From Trileptium ribeirensis (lineage: Eukaryota; Nematoda; Enoplea; Enoplida; Thoracostomopsidae): 64,000 nt of DNA. The notes beneath the pieces are model-generated. The model had not been told where the DNA came from and made no database searches. It worked only from the letters and a program-made list of their open reading frames with translations. The translations under genes were made by a program, and so were the position numbers. Below, piece by piece: positions 50,666 through 62,170 of the stretch (its first letter is position 1; every line of letters begins with the position of its first letter). Location: positions 1-64,000 of the forward strand of contig JASANE010026734.1 in the NCBI GenBank assembly GCA_030248225.1, given 5' to 3'.

Positions 50666-52754
50666 CTTGATCTGATGGTGCAGTAACGGTTTGATCATTT
50701 CGTGCGCTGACAGTAGGCTCCAACGACTTGGATACCAGCATTTTAGTTGTTCGACCACTGAAGACAGGCGTCGTTGTAAGGTCAGGATGAGCTTGGTCAG
50801 CCATCGATGACATCGTAGGTAAACTGACCAAAAAGGATGATTCGATGCTATTAACGTTACCCATAATGGACGATTTATTGCTGTTATCGTGGTTAGTCGG
50901 ATGTTTGCTCCATTGGTTCAAAGAATAACTAGAGGATAGACTGCTTACGGCTTTCGCAGAAGCAGCAGCATCAGATGTTGACTGTGGATGTGACGCAAGT
51001 ATTCGTTGATTCCTTGTAACACCAGCTGACTCTGCACAGGCCTTGCTAAATTCTAGATTATTCGGATTAAAGTGATGAGGACTGATAAAGTTCGAATTAT
51101 CATTTGCTACATCCTGAATATTACTGTTAGTAGATATGTTAGTTCTTGGAACATCAGCAGTGGGATCAACGTGATACAATCTGTTAACAAAGTGCTTGCC
51201 TGGTTCGTTCCACGTTAAACTATTACAATGATGTGATAACAATGTTTGATCTATGCGACCATCCGTATAATTGACAGTGGAAAGACCATCAGTTATTGCG
51301 CTGTCTGTATTATCATTATTATTTCTATTAATTGCGGCATTATGTTCGGCAGCTGCTATACCTTTAGTACTGTGATATTGATAATTATTTTTGTTCAACC
51401 CAAAAACATTATAACCAGCTGTAGTTGTACTTGTAGCTGTTGTATTACATGCACCTGAGCCCACATCGTTATCACTATGACGTGTTCGAACACTTGTAGC
51501 TGCTACAGTGTTCGAAGAGGACGAAGAAGACGATCTAATTATCGAGTCTAAACAGCCAGAAACCATTATATTACTAGTTGTAGTAGTAGTAGTAGTAGTA
51601 ATAGTTCCACCAAATTCATCACCATCATCGCCATCACCAAGCTTAATATTATTAGCTGCATTCATTGGCTCACTAGCTGCTTGTGTCCAAAAGCTTGATG
51701 CAGTGTTAGGTGAGTTTTTACTAGCGTTGCCATGGTAACCATTTTTTGCCGCAGCTGTGGTGGTAGCCGTTGTAGTTGTGGTATGATGCTCTTTAGATAT
51801 ACAGCTGCTGTCATTGTTTCTTGGTTCTTTATCACTTTTAATAATAAAACATTGGTTGTTCCCCTTGGTTTCGAGTATTAAATTGTTGGACGACAAATTA
51901 TCGCTTCGCATCTGTCTCCGCATATTGCTGGTGCTAAATGAATTATTTATTTCATGTTCATTGTCAGGCTCCGCTTCTCCTTCGGATACTGGATCAACTG
52001 TTACGCTGTGGATATTTTCGATTTTGGTCGAATTCGTTTCTAATTCGTATCTCGCGCCGGCAGAAATAAGCAACGGTTCGGATACGTCTAGCTTTCGTCG
52101 GCTTGCAGATATATCTTCTTGTGATGTTAACAGGTTCTCGGCACTAAGCTGTCCATTTGACTGAACATCGTTGTTCCCCATTTCACTCGATGCTGTTACA
52201 TTACCGCCATAACAGTCACTGCCAATATGTTGATCACAGCTACTCACATTTGTTTCACATGCAGCAGCAGTTGTTGCGCCGATACAAACACTGCTGTCAG
52301 CCGAAAAAGTTGTGCTTGTACTTGATACACCCTCGTCGGACTCTACATTGCAGTCGGTAACATTCGTTTGAGCTTTGACATCTGCCGGAAAGTGGTCAGA
52401 GCTAGCTTCTCGTTCGTTACATAGGTCCGGCTTTTTACTTTTAGATAGATCAGGCAATAATGCTTCTGCAGCGCCGTGCTTGTTATTTTGTTGTACAGCC
52501 AGCGTTTGAGCACTAGCGCCGATTGGGCTAGTTTGCTGCTTAGGCTTATTTAGATCTTGCACAAATTCGTCCACACCAGAGAGATAAGCATCACGGTATG
52601 TTCGAGCAAACGCCTTAATTTGTGCCGATGAACGTTCAAGATTTAAATCCATTGGAAAGTGATTGAAGTCCTGATCGCTTAGGTTAACGTTATCGATGTT
52701 ACTATTTCGACTATGTTGCGGCTGTATAGCTGTTCTGTCGCTGCATTCATATTG
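50666..52754 (-). CDS. Large exon of an unrecognised low-complexity protein
   Basis: The acceptor follows a strong pyrimidine tract (TTTTCTTTTTTTAG) and the donor is GATCAAG followed by GTAAGAAA. The exon is 2089 nt, phase 0 in and phase 1 out, 696 codons without a stop. The TAG made by the acceptor is in frame, so the frame opens exactly at the splice site. The first Met is codon 35 (52652), and translation may start there or in an upstream exon. The peptide begins QYECSDRT. Around residues 36-75 it has a helical, charged part (RSSAQIKAFARTYRDAYLSG, then VDEFVQDL). The rest is Ser/Thr/Asn/Ala-rich and probably disordered, with poly-Thr near 51575-51605 and 51745-51785 and poly-Ser near 51515-51540. 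Those runs come from CAN/ACN/AGC-type trinucleotide repeats. No catalytic motif, signal peptide or membrane segment is visible. A scaffold or regulatory role is only a guess. Confidence 0.88.
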
Positions 52755-54510
52755 CTAAAAAAGAAAATTCAAAATCAAATCTTGCAAACTTAGCTCAGTA
52801 GATATACACATTCATATAACAATGATCATTAATTACCACATAACGCGACCCGTCATTCCTGAGTTGAGAAGCCAGCTGGTGTACTGGTTACGCCAGTGGT
52901 TCTACCTACAGTCTTGTAGTTATCCTTAGCTATGAATTTTTGTGTCCAACGTATATTTCACAAGATCGTGAATTAGATCAAATAATATGTTTACATGTAA
53001 TAGTTGTACCATAGGCAGTTGTGCGTGCAAAGCATTGTGACGAGTTCAAACTGGTGCGATAGCACGAGTTTGAACTAGTTACTGTGCGGCTCCCTATGCT
53101 AGAACTGACCTGTAACATAGTCTGAAGTGCATTCAAAGATTTGTGTGCCCGGCTTTAAATATATAAACTGTTGCAAGAAAAGCTTACAAATAATATTGAC
53201 CTCAGTACCAGAATATAAGTGGAACGCTAGGACATCTCCTTTATATTTAAACAAACTGTTTATTTTCCGCTTAGTAAATTCCAACTACTTCAACTATTTC
53301 ACAACTATAATATGTTTATTGTTAATATATATTAAAACAATACAGAGCGTTTTCCAGTAGATATGTCCTGACAACGCCAGATAATTACGATAACTAATCT
53401 TCATATAATGTAGCTAAATCTCAGAACAGAATTTCGGCCAGTTAAAAATTGTTTGTTAAAGATTAATAGCAAAGGACAGATGAAGCCCACGATTGTATGA
53501 CAAGTTCCGACTACGCACAACGTATTTGACAAAAGGGAACGGTGCCGTACGCATACAATCATCTCGCTGCGCAGCAAAATTTCATCACTGCAAAATATAG
53601 CTAAATAAGTTTTCATAGATCCATCACATAGATTTAGTGATAAAGATTACAAGTCGTTCAAAACAATAAACCTTCCTTGAAATGCTTAATATCAAACCAG
53701 GGACATAGTATGCATCGCAAAATTTCAGGATGGGCGACAGAAAAATCGGAACAGGGGACGCAGCAAATGTGAGGGTCGGCACTATCTTGCTGCACCCTTT
53801 TTACCAAATACAATTATAAATTCAGGATAACGTGAAATTTTCGCTATAAAAGTGGATGGGGGAACGTTGACATATGCGCCGTAGGCCAAAATTTGATGTT
53901 CAAATCCATGTTTGTCTGGGACATTACACATTGCATATCTAATGAAAAATATACTTAGAAAAATTACGGTTTGAATAAGCGTTTAAAAATACACATTTAA
54001 TTTAGTCATATGTGGCAAATTACAAAAGAATATATTCAGTTTTACTACCTTGTAGTATCTGTTTAGTTATAAATCTGTAAATGGTTTGTAGAAAAATCAG
54101 TGCGGGACTATCACCCAGGGATATGCGATGTGAAATGTGTACCTTCAAACAAGTTGCTGCACCAGAATGTTTCAGTTTATTACCGTAGCAAATAATGTTT
54201 CCTTTACATTTAGGTGTAACAAATTTTTTATGCGAAATATGACTCGTTTAATACTTTTGTGTTGTTTTCATATGGTTTAGTTGCCTATCATATGTTTTTG
54301 TACGCTAACTTTTACGCAAACTGTATCAACTGAAACGGGGGTCGAACTGTATGTGGATAATTCCATCGATTTCATTTTCAGTTATTCAAATCTATAATTA
54401 CTAGCTATTTTTTAGTTTAGTTTGCAAGTGAAACATCTATCCAACAGCAAAAAATTAACTTTTTTAATGCAGAATTTTGCTCTTTGCAAAATGTATAGAG
54501 TCGACCAACA
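52755..54510. other. Upstream intron, nothing recognised
   Basis: AT-rich sequence upstream of the large exon. Frames at 53099-53284 and 53401-53616 (minus) lack splice sites. A GCACGAGTTTGAACTAGTTA / GACGAGTTCAAACTGGTGCG pair near 53040-53080 is a small imperfect palindrome. Confidence 0.4.
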
Positions 54511-55310
54511 TTATTTGGTTCTTTTCCTTTATCTCGCCAGCCCGAATTTGGTCAATTTTGAAGATACAGAGCTGATTTTGGTATCGATCGATTCAGCTCG
54601 ATGATGCGGTTCAGGAAATACTTATTTTAGCCATATTCCTGAAAAAATTTTTTTCCGATTTTTACGGTCCCAGGGGTCCCCCTTGGAAACCCAAAAATTT
54701 TTTTCCTTCGGAATATGGTCATGTTTGGTACCATTCGACTCAGCTTGATGAAAAAAAGCTACCGGTTAGTATATTGAAATCTACACCACCATTGAGGACC
54801 CAAGTAACCCTGAGGGCGGTACGTTATAACGTTAGACAAAAGAACAGCTTGGAGCGGGGGGTTCGGTGGGCGGTAGCCCCGAGTTAGGCTTAGGGTTTGT
54901 GTATGTCTCATATAAGTACCTTAGCTTAGGCTAAGACTAAGGCTTAGGCTTAGTATATCGAAAACGGCACGGCCTGCATTTTATTTTCGTCCCTCAGGGT
55001 GACTTGGGCCCTCATAGCTTTCTAACGGTGGTGTAGATTTCAATAAACTACTCACCAGTAAATTTCTCTTATCAAGCCGAGTCGAATAGTGCACAATTTG
55101 ACCCTATACCGAAAAAAAATTTGGGGTTATCAAGCGGACCATTGGGATCTTAAAAAATCGAAAATAATTTCAGGTATATGGGTAAAATGAGTATTTTCTG
55201 GACCGACTCATCCAGCTGAATCGATTGGTACCAAAATCAGCTCTGTATCTTCAAAATTGACCAAATTCGGGCTGGGGGTAATGGAAAAGAACCCATTATT
55301 TTAGACGCAA
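54511..55310. mobile_element. Fold-back element, about 800 bp, arms over 300 bp
   Basis: The left arm runs GGTTCTTTTCC, GCCAGCCCGAATTTGGTCAA, TTTTGAAGATACAGAGCTGA, TTTTGGTA, CGATTCAGCT and on to about 54850. The right arm carries the inverse of each block (from CTTTCTAACGGTGGTGTAGA near 55017 to GGAAAAGAACC at about 55292). Inside the arms lie the T-run/GGTACC blocks shared with 30835 and 44930. The centre (54855-54985) holds repeated CTTAGGCTTAG-type strings and GAGGACCCAAGTAACCCTGA with its inverse, so the symmetry runs nearly to the middle. No target duplication or open frame is convincing. Confidence 0.8.
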
Positions 55311-57123
55311 ATTTCAAGGTATTTCTGATTTTTCATAAAGTCAATGCTCTGCCTTTTAGTAAGTATGTAATTTCTTGCTAAACTTAGCAAAACAGCAAAA
55401 TAGTATTGTAGGTACAAAGTCTTGCTCTCCCCTAAATATATGTCTATTCAAATCACTTCAGACCCAAGATACACTGCCTCGATGACTTGCTAATACGATC
55501 ATTACTAAGCATGCAATTCCTTAGAAATAGCAAATAAATAAAAGTTTATATACTTTTTCAAAATCTTATTCTTGGCGAAATGTGTTTATCTAAACTGTAT
55601 TTCAGATGCGAGTTGTACTTAACCAAAACATCTACCTAATAATAGTTTACCATCTAATTCTTTGCGAACCTAAGGCACAACAATTACTATATCTTTTATT
55701 TGAAAGGGCCTAGATAAGCCTTTCCTAATGATATAAGCTATCACTTATTAAAAATATATAGGTATTCCATCTTTTATTGCAGAAAGAAACATTGCAAACT
55801 TTCCTAATCTCACAATTGTATTTTTAGTAAAACCTGTTGATATAATTACCTTTGTTATAGCGCAAAGCGACAACATTTGATTATTATATGAAAAAAAGGC
55901 GTGAATATTGTTTTTAAAGCTTCGGAAAACATAAAGATGTTGTATACCTACTGTTGGTGAAAACCCACACACAAAAAATAATATGAAAGTATCATGTTAC
56001 ACTTGTAGCTCGAAAAGTTGCACGGTAGTTAGGAAACCCTGTGTGTGTTTCAAATAAAAAACCGCAACGACAATGAAGGTGATGGGTTCGCAATGGAAAT
56101 ACCAGCTTGAAACTATTATCACAAACAATATTAACCAATGTTGACTTTTTTTGTCATAATGAGCTATACATTGGAATTTTATGCGAACAATTTAATTTTT
56201 GGCAATTTTTATGATTATTTTCTGTAGTTAATATGACAATAAATATATGTTGATATATATCAATATATAAAACATAGGAATATATGACATTTTTTCGGTG
56301 AACAAACCAATGTTCGTGGTCTAACAGAAGCAGACGTAAAAGGATAGGCTTCGGTTAATTAACTGCTATGTGGTTATCGTTTCAAAATTCATATATGAGT
56401 TTCATTTGTGTCCAAACAAATATTCAACTAATTTTGAAGCTAACTTAATAAAACAGAATATCAGAAATTATCTTCTAATCATGATCATAGATGAATATTA
56501 TATATGATTCGTTGAAAAATGTATTCCGTTGAAAATTTACAACATATAAAATGCAAGAGTTTAAATTATTGAACGATATTTTAAACTTTTGTACATTACC
56601 AGCCGCATTTTCGTTAAGTTGCGGGAAGTGTTACAACATTTTGTGATGTACATACATTATCATTATATAAAACCGAGTGGGTGTCTTAAATGGAAACAGT
56701 TATTTTTCATTCATTCTCAATCTTGATGACACTGTCCAAGCAGCAGTATAATACGCCAGAGGCGTAACGGTCGGCGAAATACGAAATACCGTGAAAATTA
56801 TAGTTTAGCTAATATTAGTTTTGAGCCACAACGCAACATGCAAGCTAAATGGCAAATCCTGAAGCCTAACTATGTAATAAAAACAGTTATATTCTGTTCA
56901 TCCCAAGACATGTTATAGAATAGGATGGAAATTTGTTTGGTCTGGCGGTGTCGCACCCATAGTGTGGTCTTAAAAAGTCGTAAAACGCACAACTAGAGGA
57001 ATATAGCTTATAAAGCTGGAATATATGTTGCATAGTTGTAATATAAATTATGTTTGTTAAACACATAGTATATAGATCTTTTTATCAAAATTGTTGGTTT
57101 AATACAAAACGGCGTATTTCCAT
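55311..57123. other. Non-coding, nothing recognised
   Basis: AT-rich with no repeats or splice-bounded frames of note. The 74-codon minus frame at 55972-55748 is probably fortuitous. Confidence 0.4.
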
Positions 57124-57264
57124 GAATTTAGTGCACTGAAGGTCCAATGGTAGTTATTTCGTGCATAATTTCGAAAAAGACAATAACCCTATTCTAATTT
57201 CGTTTTATAATAAATCTTAAGCTGAAATTTTCAACTACCGTTGGGTCTTTAGTGCACTAAATTC
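57124..57264. repeat. Inverted-repeat (MITE-like) structure, 141 bp, of a dispersed family
   Basis: The left arm starts GAATTTAGTGCACTGAAGGT (57124-57155) and the right arm ends TCTTTAGTGCACTAAATTC (57233-57264). They pair at about 28 of 32 positions. The right arm and the sequence following it, to about 57480, match 24940-25190, so the repeat unit extends beyond the inverted pair. The palindrome AGTGCACT lies within each arm. Confidence 0.65.
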
Positions 57265-58730
57265 AAGGAAAAACCTAAATTTTTGTACCAAATCCATAGC
57301 TTTATAGGAAAGAAGAATAATCCATTACGATATTTTGCCATAAAGATATAGTCACCCATTTATGCCTTTTATTACTTTTCTATGTCCATGAAGAAGTTTG
57401 CGATGCCGACGGCCAAACGAATTCCTGCTCGTTTCTGCATTATAGTTTTTTTACCGACAAGTGTAATGGCAGTATATTAAATAGCTAGGCATGAAGATTA
57501 TGTTTATTGGTTCTTTTTCGTTTTTGTTTCTTCTTTTTCAATTATTGAAGTTCCAAAATTTCTATTATAGTTAGGAATTTGCCGACCTAGGGGCTTAGTA
57601 TTATAATACGTTATGTCTAAACTGCTATATAATAGTCTCCTATTGTGCACTTTTATATAACGCTTTATGCCATCTATGATTCCGCCCGCGGCTTGTTTTA
57701 CTGAGATCTGGAATTTTGCAAAGCAATTTAATTTTATTTTAAAATTTATTGTCGTTTTTTCAATTTATTTTTAAATTCATTTTAAAAATTTAATTTTAAT
57801 AAAATTTTGGTGAATTGTTTGTGAGCATAGCACCTAGAATATAAAGCATTCTGCTTGATATGAAAAATCGTCCGTTGGAAAAATAACTTCTCAGCTGAAA
57901 CAAAAATTGTTTTCAAATCCCTATAAGTTTTTTTGCAAATGTAACCTATGTTGAGTTGCTAACATTCAATTATTGAAATTTTAAGAGCAAAATTAGTTAT
58001 AGTTTTAACCCTGTTCAGCATTTTATGCATTTTATTGGTTGCCCCCGCAGTCTAAATCTTTTCAAACAAATTTCCACAGAAAATGTTTAGTAACAGGCCA
58101 CTTACTGGTAACTATATTAGAAGAATCTAAAACCGCAGGTCATACATTTGAAAAGCAACGCTTTCATTTTTGCGGCATTTTTTCATCTTTTGTGACAGCG
58201 TAATGTATTCAACAGAGTCCTCAGAGAAACCACAGCATACTGGTCGAGTTTTTACTTCTACCATATTGTTAACTACTAGACTCCAACAGCAGTATTCAAA
58301 GCTACTACAAACTATTTTAATAAAATGACTCAAATTTAGTTCTCGAGAAGCACATTCCTCTTATTATTCACTGATCAGTTCAAATGAGCAAATTTTAATA
58401 TTGTGTTGGTACCCTTCGATTTGATGAACTGGTTCAAATGATATGTAAAACGGTGGAACTTTAGGTAAATTTAACAGGAGACGACAAACCAGTAGCAGGA
58501 AAAACGAAAAATATTTGTCAGTAAAGTAGGTTAAATATGGATTTTCTGCTGGCAGCAAAATTTCTTCAAGATTCACGACAATTTGGTGGTTGTCGACTTT
58601 CAGTAATGTTTTATTTACCTTGGTCTATACTAGGTAATCCCTTTTTCAACATCCTACAATCAGGCTGACGGCCAAAATATAGATAATCTAATTACGCGGA
58701 CAGCGTCCGGATCATTTACGTTATAGCCTA
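57265..58730. other. Non-coding, with a two-part minus-strand frame
   Basis: The first part, to about 57480, is the dispersed repeat shared with 24.9-25.2 kb. On the minus strand, frames 58576-58364 and 58333-58127 are in the same register, separated only by two consecutive TAA codons. I could not identify either, and composition (Leu/Phe/Ile/Tyr in the first) fits chance or an old relic. Confidence 0.35.
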
Positions 58731-59095
58731 AATTAGTTAAACTGTGTGGCAACACGTACATTTGGGATAACAGCTATCCGAGTGAAGCTCATTTTTTCCT
58801 ATTTTATATATTTATGTCACCACATTTGCAGGAATATTCATTTGCCCCCAAATCAGTAAACTGTATGGCAACGGTAACAATTGAGATAACAACTATCCGA
58901 GTGAAGAAAATGTTATCCTATTTTATTTATATATTTATGTCACCACATTCGCAGAAATATACACGTGATCCTTAATTAGTAAGTTGTGTGGCAACGCTAA
59001 CAATTGGGATAACAACTATCCGAGTGAAGCACATTTTTTTCTATTTTATATATATATATTTATGTGTCCACATTTGCAGGAATATCCACTTGAGT
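58731..59095. repeat. Three-unit tandem repeat, period about 121 bp
   Basis: Units start at 58731, 58851 and about 58973. Each reads (A)AAT(T/C)AGTAA, TGTGGCAAC, GATAAC*ACTATCCGAGTGAAG, a CTATTTTAT(ATAT) part, TTATGTCACCACATT, GCAG.AATAT and a CAC/CATTTG end. The units are well conserved, and length differences sit in the TA-rich microsatellite part. Confidence 0.9.
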
Positions 59096-60634
59096 TTATC
59101 TTCTCTGGCTGAAGACCTTAAAGTTTAAACAAGCACTTATTTTGTTAACCAGAAATAGCAAATATTTATGGTTATCGTCAATGACATGACAATAAGAAGA
59201 GTAATTGTTCTTTAATTTTAACAATGTATGTAGCCTTAGATAAGGAATCGCTGTGCGACTTGACCAGGTGGTTTCTGTACAGCGATTTTTACATAGTGAA
59301 ATAAAGGCTAACAGTCCAATTTTATGTGTATTTTGTTTTAATTTTATTTTACTTCTTCTGTATGCATTTTTAATATAACCAGCTTTAAATACTGCGCCAG
59401 GATTTAAGGTTTGACGACAAATTAACACATAGACAATATCATTTTGGTGCATAAGCTGCCTAAATTTTGCAGTTTGTAACTGAACCCCTGGAAAACTAAA
59501 ATCGTCGTATTTAGCTAAAGTTTTTTACATAGCATATGAGCAGCAGTAATATGGTGATATCACTGGAATGAGACCTTGACCGTAGGAACAACATGGCCGC
59601 TATTACAGCGCGTCAAACTTGTTTAAAAATTTCTAGTCATCTATAACAGCAAATGGCACAACTGATTTACATAAAATTTTCAGAAACACAGAGATTTAAA
59701 TTCATCTTAATGTCCCGAATTCAGCTCCATATGAGCAAAGCTATATCACACAAAGTAATCACTATCTGACCTTCATCAATCAGGAGACTTTGACGAGAGC
59801 GCTTTATCATATACAAAAGCAGCATTTATTTCCACGTGTGCAGAACTAGAATGTGCGCAACGCTTCAATGAAGAGTTGTGACAATGTCGGTCAGCATATG
59901 TTAATTGTAATCGCTGTTTGTTCGCTTCCCTGTAACCGGTTCTTTAATGTTTATAACGGCTAGCTATACGCAAAACATAACTTATGATACCTAGCCTAAC
60001 ATATGATCTTCCTGACCTAACGGCCGTAGGGAAGCATCTAGTTTATCTCCCTTTCTGTATTTGTTATTCTAATATCAAAATTGAGAAACAAAATAGTTTG
60101 AGCGAACATCCTAGAGATTTCTTTTGTAACAAATGCACTTATGTGATCAGCTTATTTTGAACACACGATTTGTACCACTGCAATATATTCTTTTCCCTTG
60201 CCTTTCATGTATTTATGCTGTAAATTAATGTAAAATGTACAATTTTTAGTGTGCATGTAGCTCAGTTTTCGATAATGTCTATATATGCTAGTGCAAAATT
60301 TGACACTAACTATACATGAACTGAAGGACCATCATTCGTGAGATATACTAAGGAGATTTTAGTGTTGCATAGCAAAAATCAAATAAAAACGCACTTTACA
60401 CGAAAACTTTGACTCTGTTGATGTATTTTTGGGCATAAACTCTAAAAAATGTCTTATATTTGTTGTGACTAGAATTAAAAATTATTACAAAATTCTTTCC
60501 TGTTGCAATGAAAACTTTTAAGCTAAGTTAAGTTCGCTTACGCATAAAGCTTTAGTATTTTTTGTAAAGTATTTTCATTTTTTATGTTTAAAATTTATAC
60601 GATTTCATATGAATTACAATTGTACTTTAACCAG
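59096..60634. other. Non-coding, nothing recognised
   Basis: A 118-codon minus frame at 59452-59096 has no start, splice or homology support. The remaining sequence is AT-rich and featureless. Confidence 0.35.
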
Positions 60635-60826
60635 AAACCTAGTAGTCAGATACCATCTAAGTGGATGTCATTCTGGTCACCGCACTGTTCACAAATTAGC
60701 ATACAACCAGACTACTATGAGGAGAATGATTTAGTTGTCGCCAAGGAATCATTCTATGTGCAAAATTTAAGACAGTTTCACGAAAGCTTAAAATTGATGT
60801 TATGCAAAATCACCGAAAGCTATTAA
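60635..60826 (+). CDS. Candidate terminal exon, weak
   Basis: An acceptor-like TTGTACTTTAACCAG precedes an open frame of 63 codons ending in TAA. The peptide (KPSSQIPSKWMSFWSPH, later YYEENDLVVAKESFYVQN and a helical FHESLKLMLCKITESY end) has two Trp and balanced codons, unlike the Ile/Asn/Lys-rich chance frames around it. An AATAAA lies downstream near 61047. The frame can also be started at the ATG at 60584. I cannot find partner exons on the plus strand, and the family is not recognised. It could equally be a relic or chance. Confidence 0.25.
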   Translation, partial: KPSSQIPSKWMSFWSPHCSQISIQPDYYEENDLVVAKESFYVQNLRQFHESLKLMLCKITESY

Positions 60827-61971
60827 TCTGTCGTTTTATATTTTCAATGTATTTGTTCAACAACCCGCGTCATATAAGACCGTTTAACAGTAAGATAGAC
60901 GCGGAATTCAAGACGCCTTCAATGTTATAAAAAGCACCAAGTAAATCATACATTAGCTGTAAAAACGTAATCAATGTGAAGAGTCCAAAATAGTTATAAA
61001 ATAGTTAATTATGTTATATGATGCTAGAACAAATAGCAATCTGTGAAATAAAAGAACATGTACTACAAAAATTAGTTAAAATGAAACAAAATTAAAAAAG
61101 AACTTTATTAAGAAACAAGAACAAATTTAGAAAAGAATGTATTTTAAGGATTAAATACGAGCATTTGTTTGTTTATTTTAAGGCATAAACACGGACGTTT
61201 TTAAAAAGAGTATCGACTGGGATTTTTTGCCTTTCTATGAAATTTACCAAATTAGTTAAGTGCACATCGTCTTCTCATATTACGAGCAGAAACGTTGCTC
61301 TATTGCATTTGTATGCTGTCGCGCAGATCTATCTCAAAAAGTGAGAGGGGTAGACAACAGTACCTAACATTAACTTGGAAATATCACGTAAACAACAAAA
61401 CGCCAAAAATATGAGGGTCAGCCTTTTACATAGTCTCAAAAGTGGTAGATTTAGACGTGCTGTCTTAAATACGGGAACAGGGGGTACGGTGGACCCCCTT
61501 TGTCGCGTGTTGATTTACAAATCAATGTTTTATCGTTGCAATTCTTTGCAGTTTGGTCGATGTATTACTTTTCGTTCAGTTTACATTGTACCTCAAAATC
61601 TTCCAATTTTTTTATGTTATAGTTAGTTAATAGATTATTGTGTATTTATTTAAGTAAAATACAAGTTTTTAAAATCTTTTCTTTTTGTTTGCTGTACAAA
61701 CAGATTTGTGCATTATACAAAGGTTACCGCAAAGTGGTGCAGAAATAAAGAGCTTTATCGTGTAGAGAATTACTACAGTCATTGTTTGAGTCTTTTGCTG
61801 AATCACTTCAAGATCAACTATAATTACTGTGTAACGGCTTAAGTTGCAGCAGTAAAAGAGCGAAAACCGATATAGTGAAAACTCGAACAGTCTCAGTTTG
61901 CAGTGTAGTGTTCTGTTCATGTAGAAAGCGGTAAAAAAGTTATTGTTGATTTTGACAGAACACGCAATACT
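60827..61971. other. Non-coding, nothing recognised
   Basis: AT-rich. The frame at 61375-61626 and the minus frame at 61995-61669 overlap or touch repeats and have no support. Confidence 0.35.
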
Positions 61972-62170
61972 GAACGGGTAGGTATCCCTCTGCATTACGG
62001 CAGCATTGATTCTGCACTTCTCGCGCTTATGTTCCTTTACGCCACGGTGATCCAGTGAAAAAATAATATTGAACGGATACGTATTCCTCTACGTTACGGC
62101 AGCACTGATGCTGCGTCTCTCACGCTTATGTTCCTATAGGTCACAAATGGTTACACAATGTAAAAATATT
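61972..62170. repeat. Two-unit tandem repeat, period about 99 bp
   Basis: Units start GAACGGGTAGGTATCCCTCT (61972) and GAACGGATACGTATTCCTCT (62071). Both continue with TTACGGCAGCA(C/T)TGAT, CTGC, TCTC(G/A)CGCTTATGTTCCT and end in AATATT directly before a GAAC/GAATC start. GCAGCACTGATGCTGC in the second unit is a small hairpin. Confidence 0.85.

Noticed and set aside
50456..52360. Plus-strand frames opposite the large exon
   Set aside because: They are antisense shadows of the minus-strand coding exon, rich in residues complementary to its Thr/Ser codon runs.
54880..54960. TTAGGC/TTAGG telomere-like repeats
   Set aside because: Only a few imperfect copies in both orientations inside a fold-back element, with no array.
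58127..58576. Two in-register minus-strand frames separated by TAA TAA
   Set aside because: They look like a readthrough or decayed gene, but composition is hydrophobic and AT-driven and no splice sites or family are visible.
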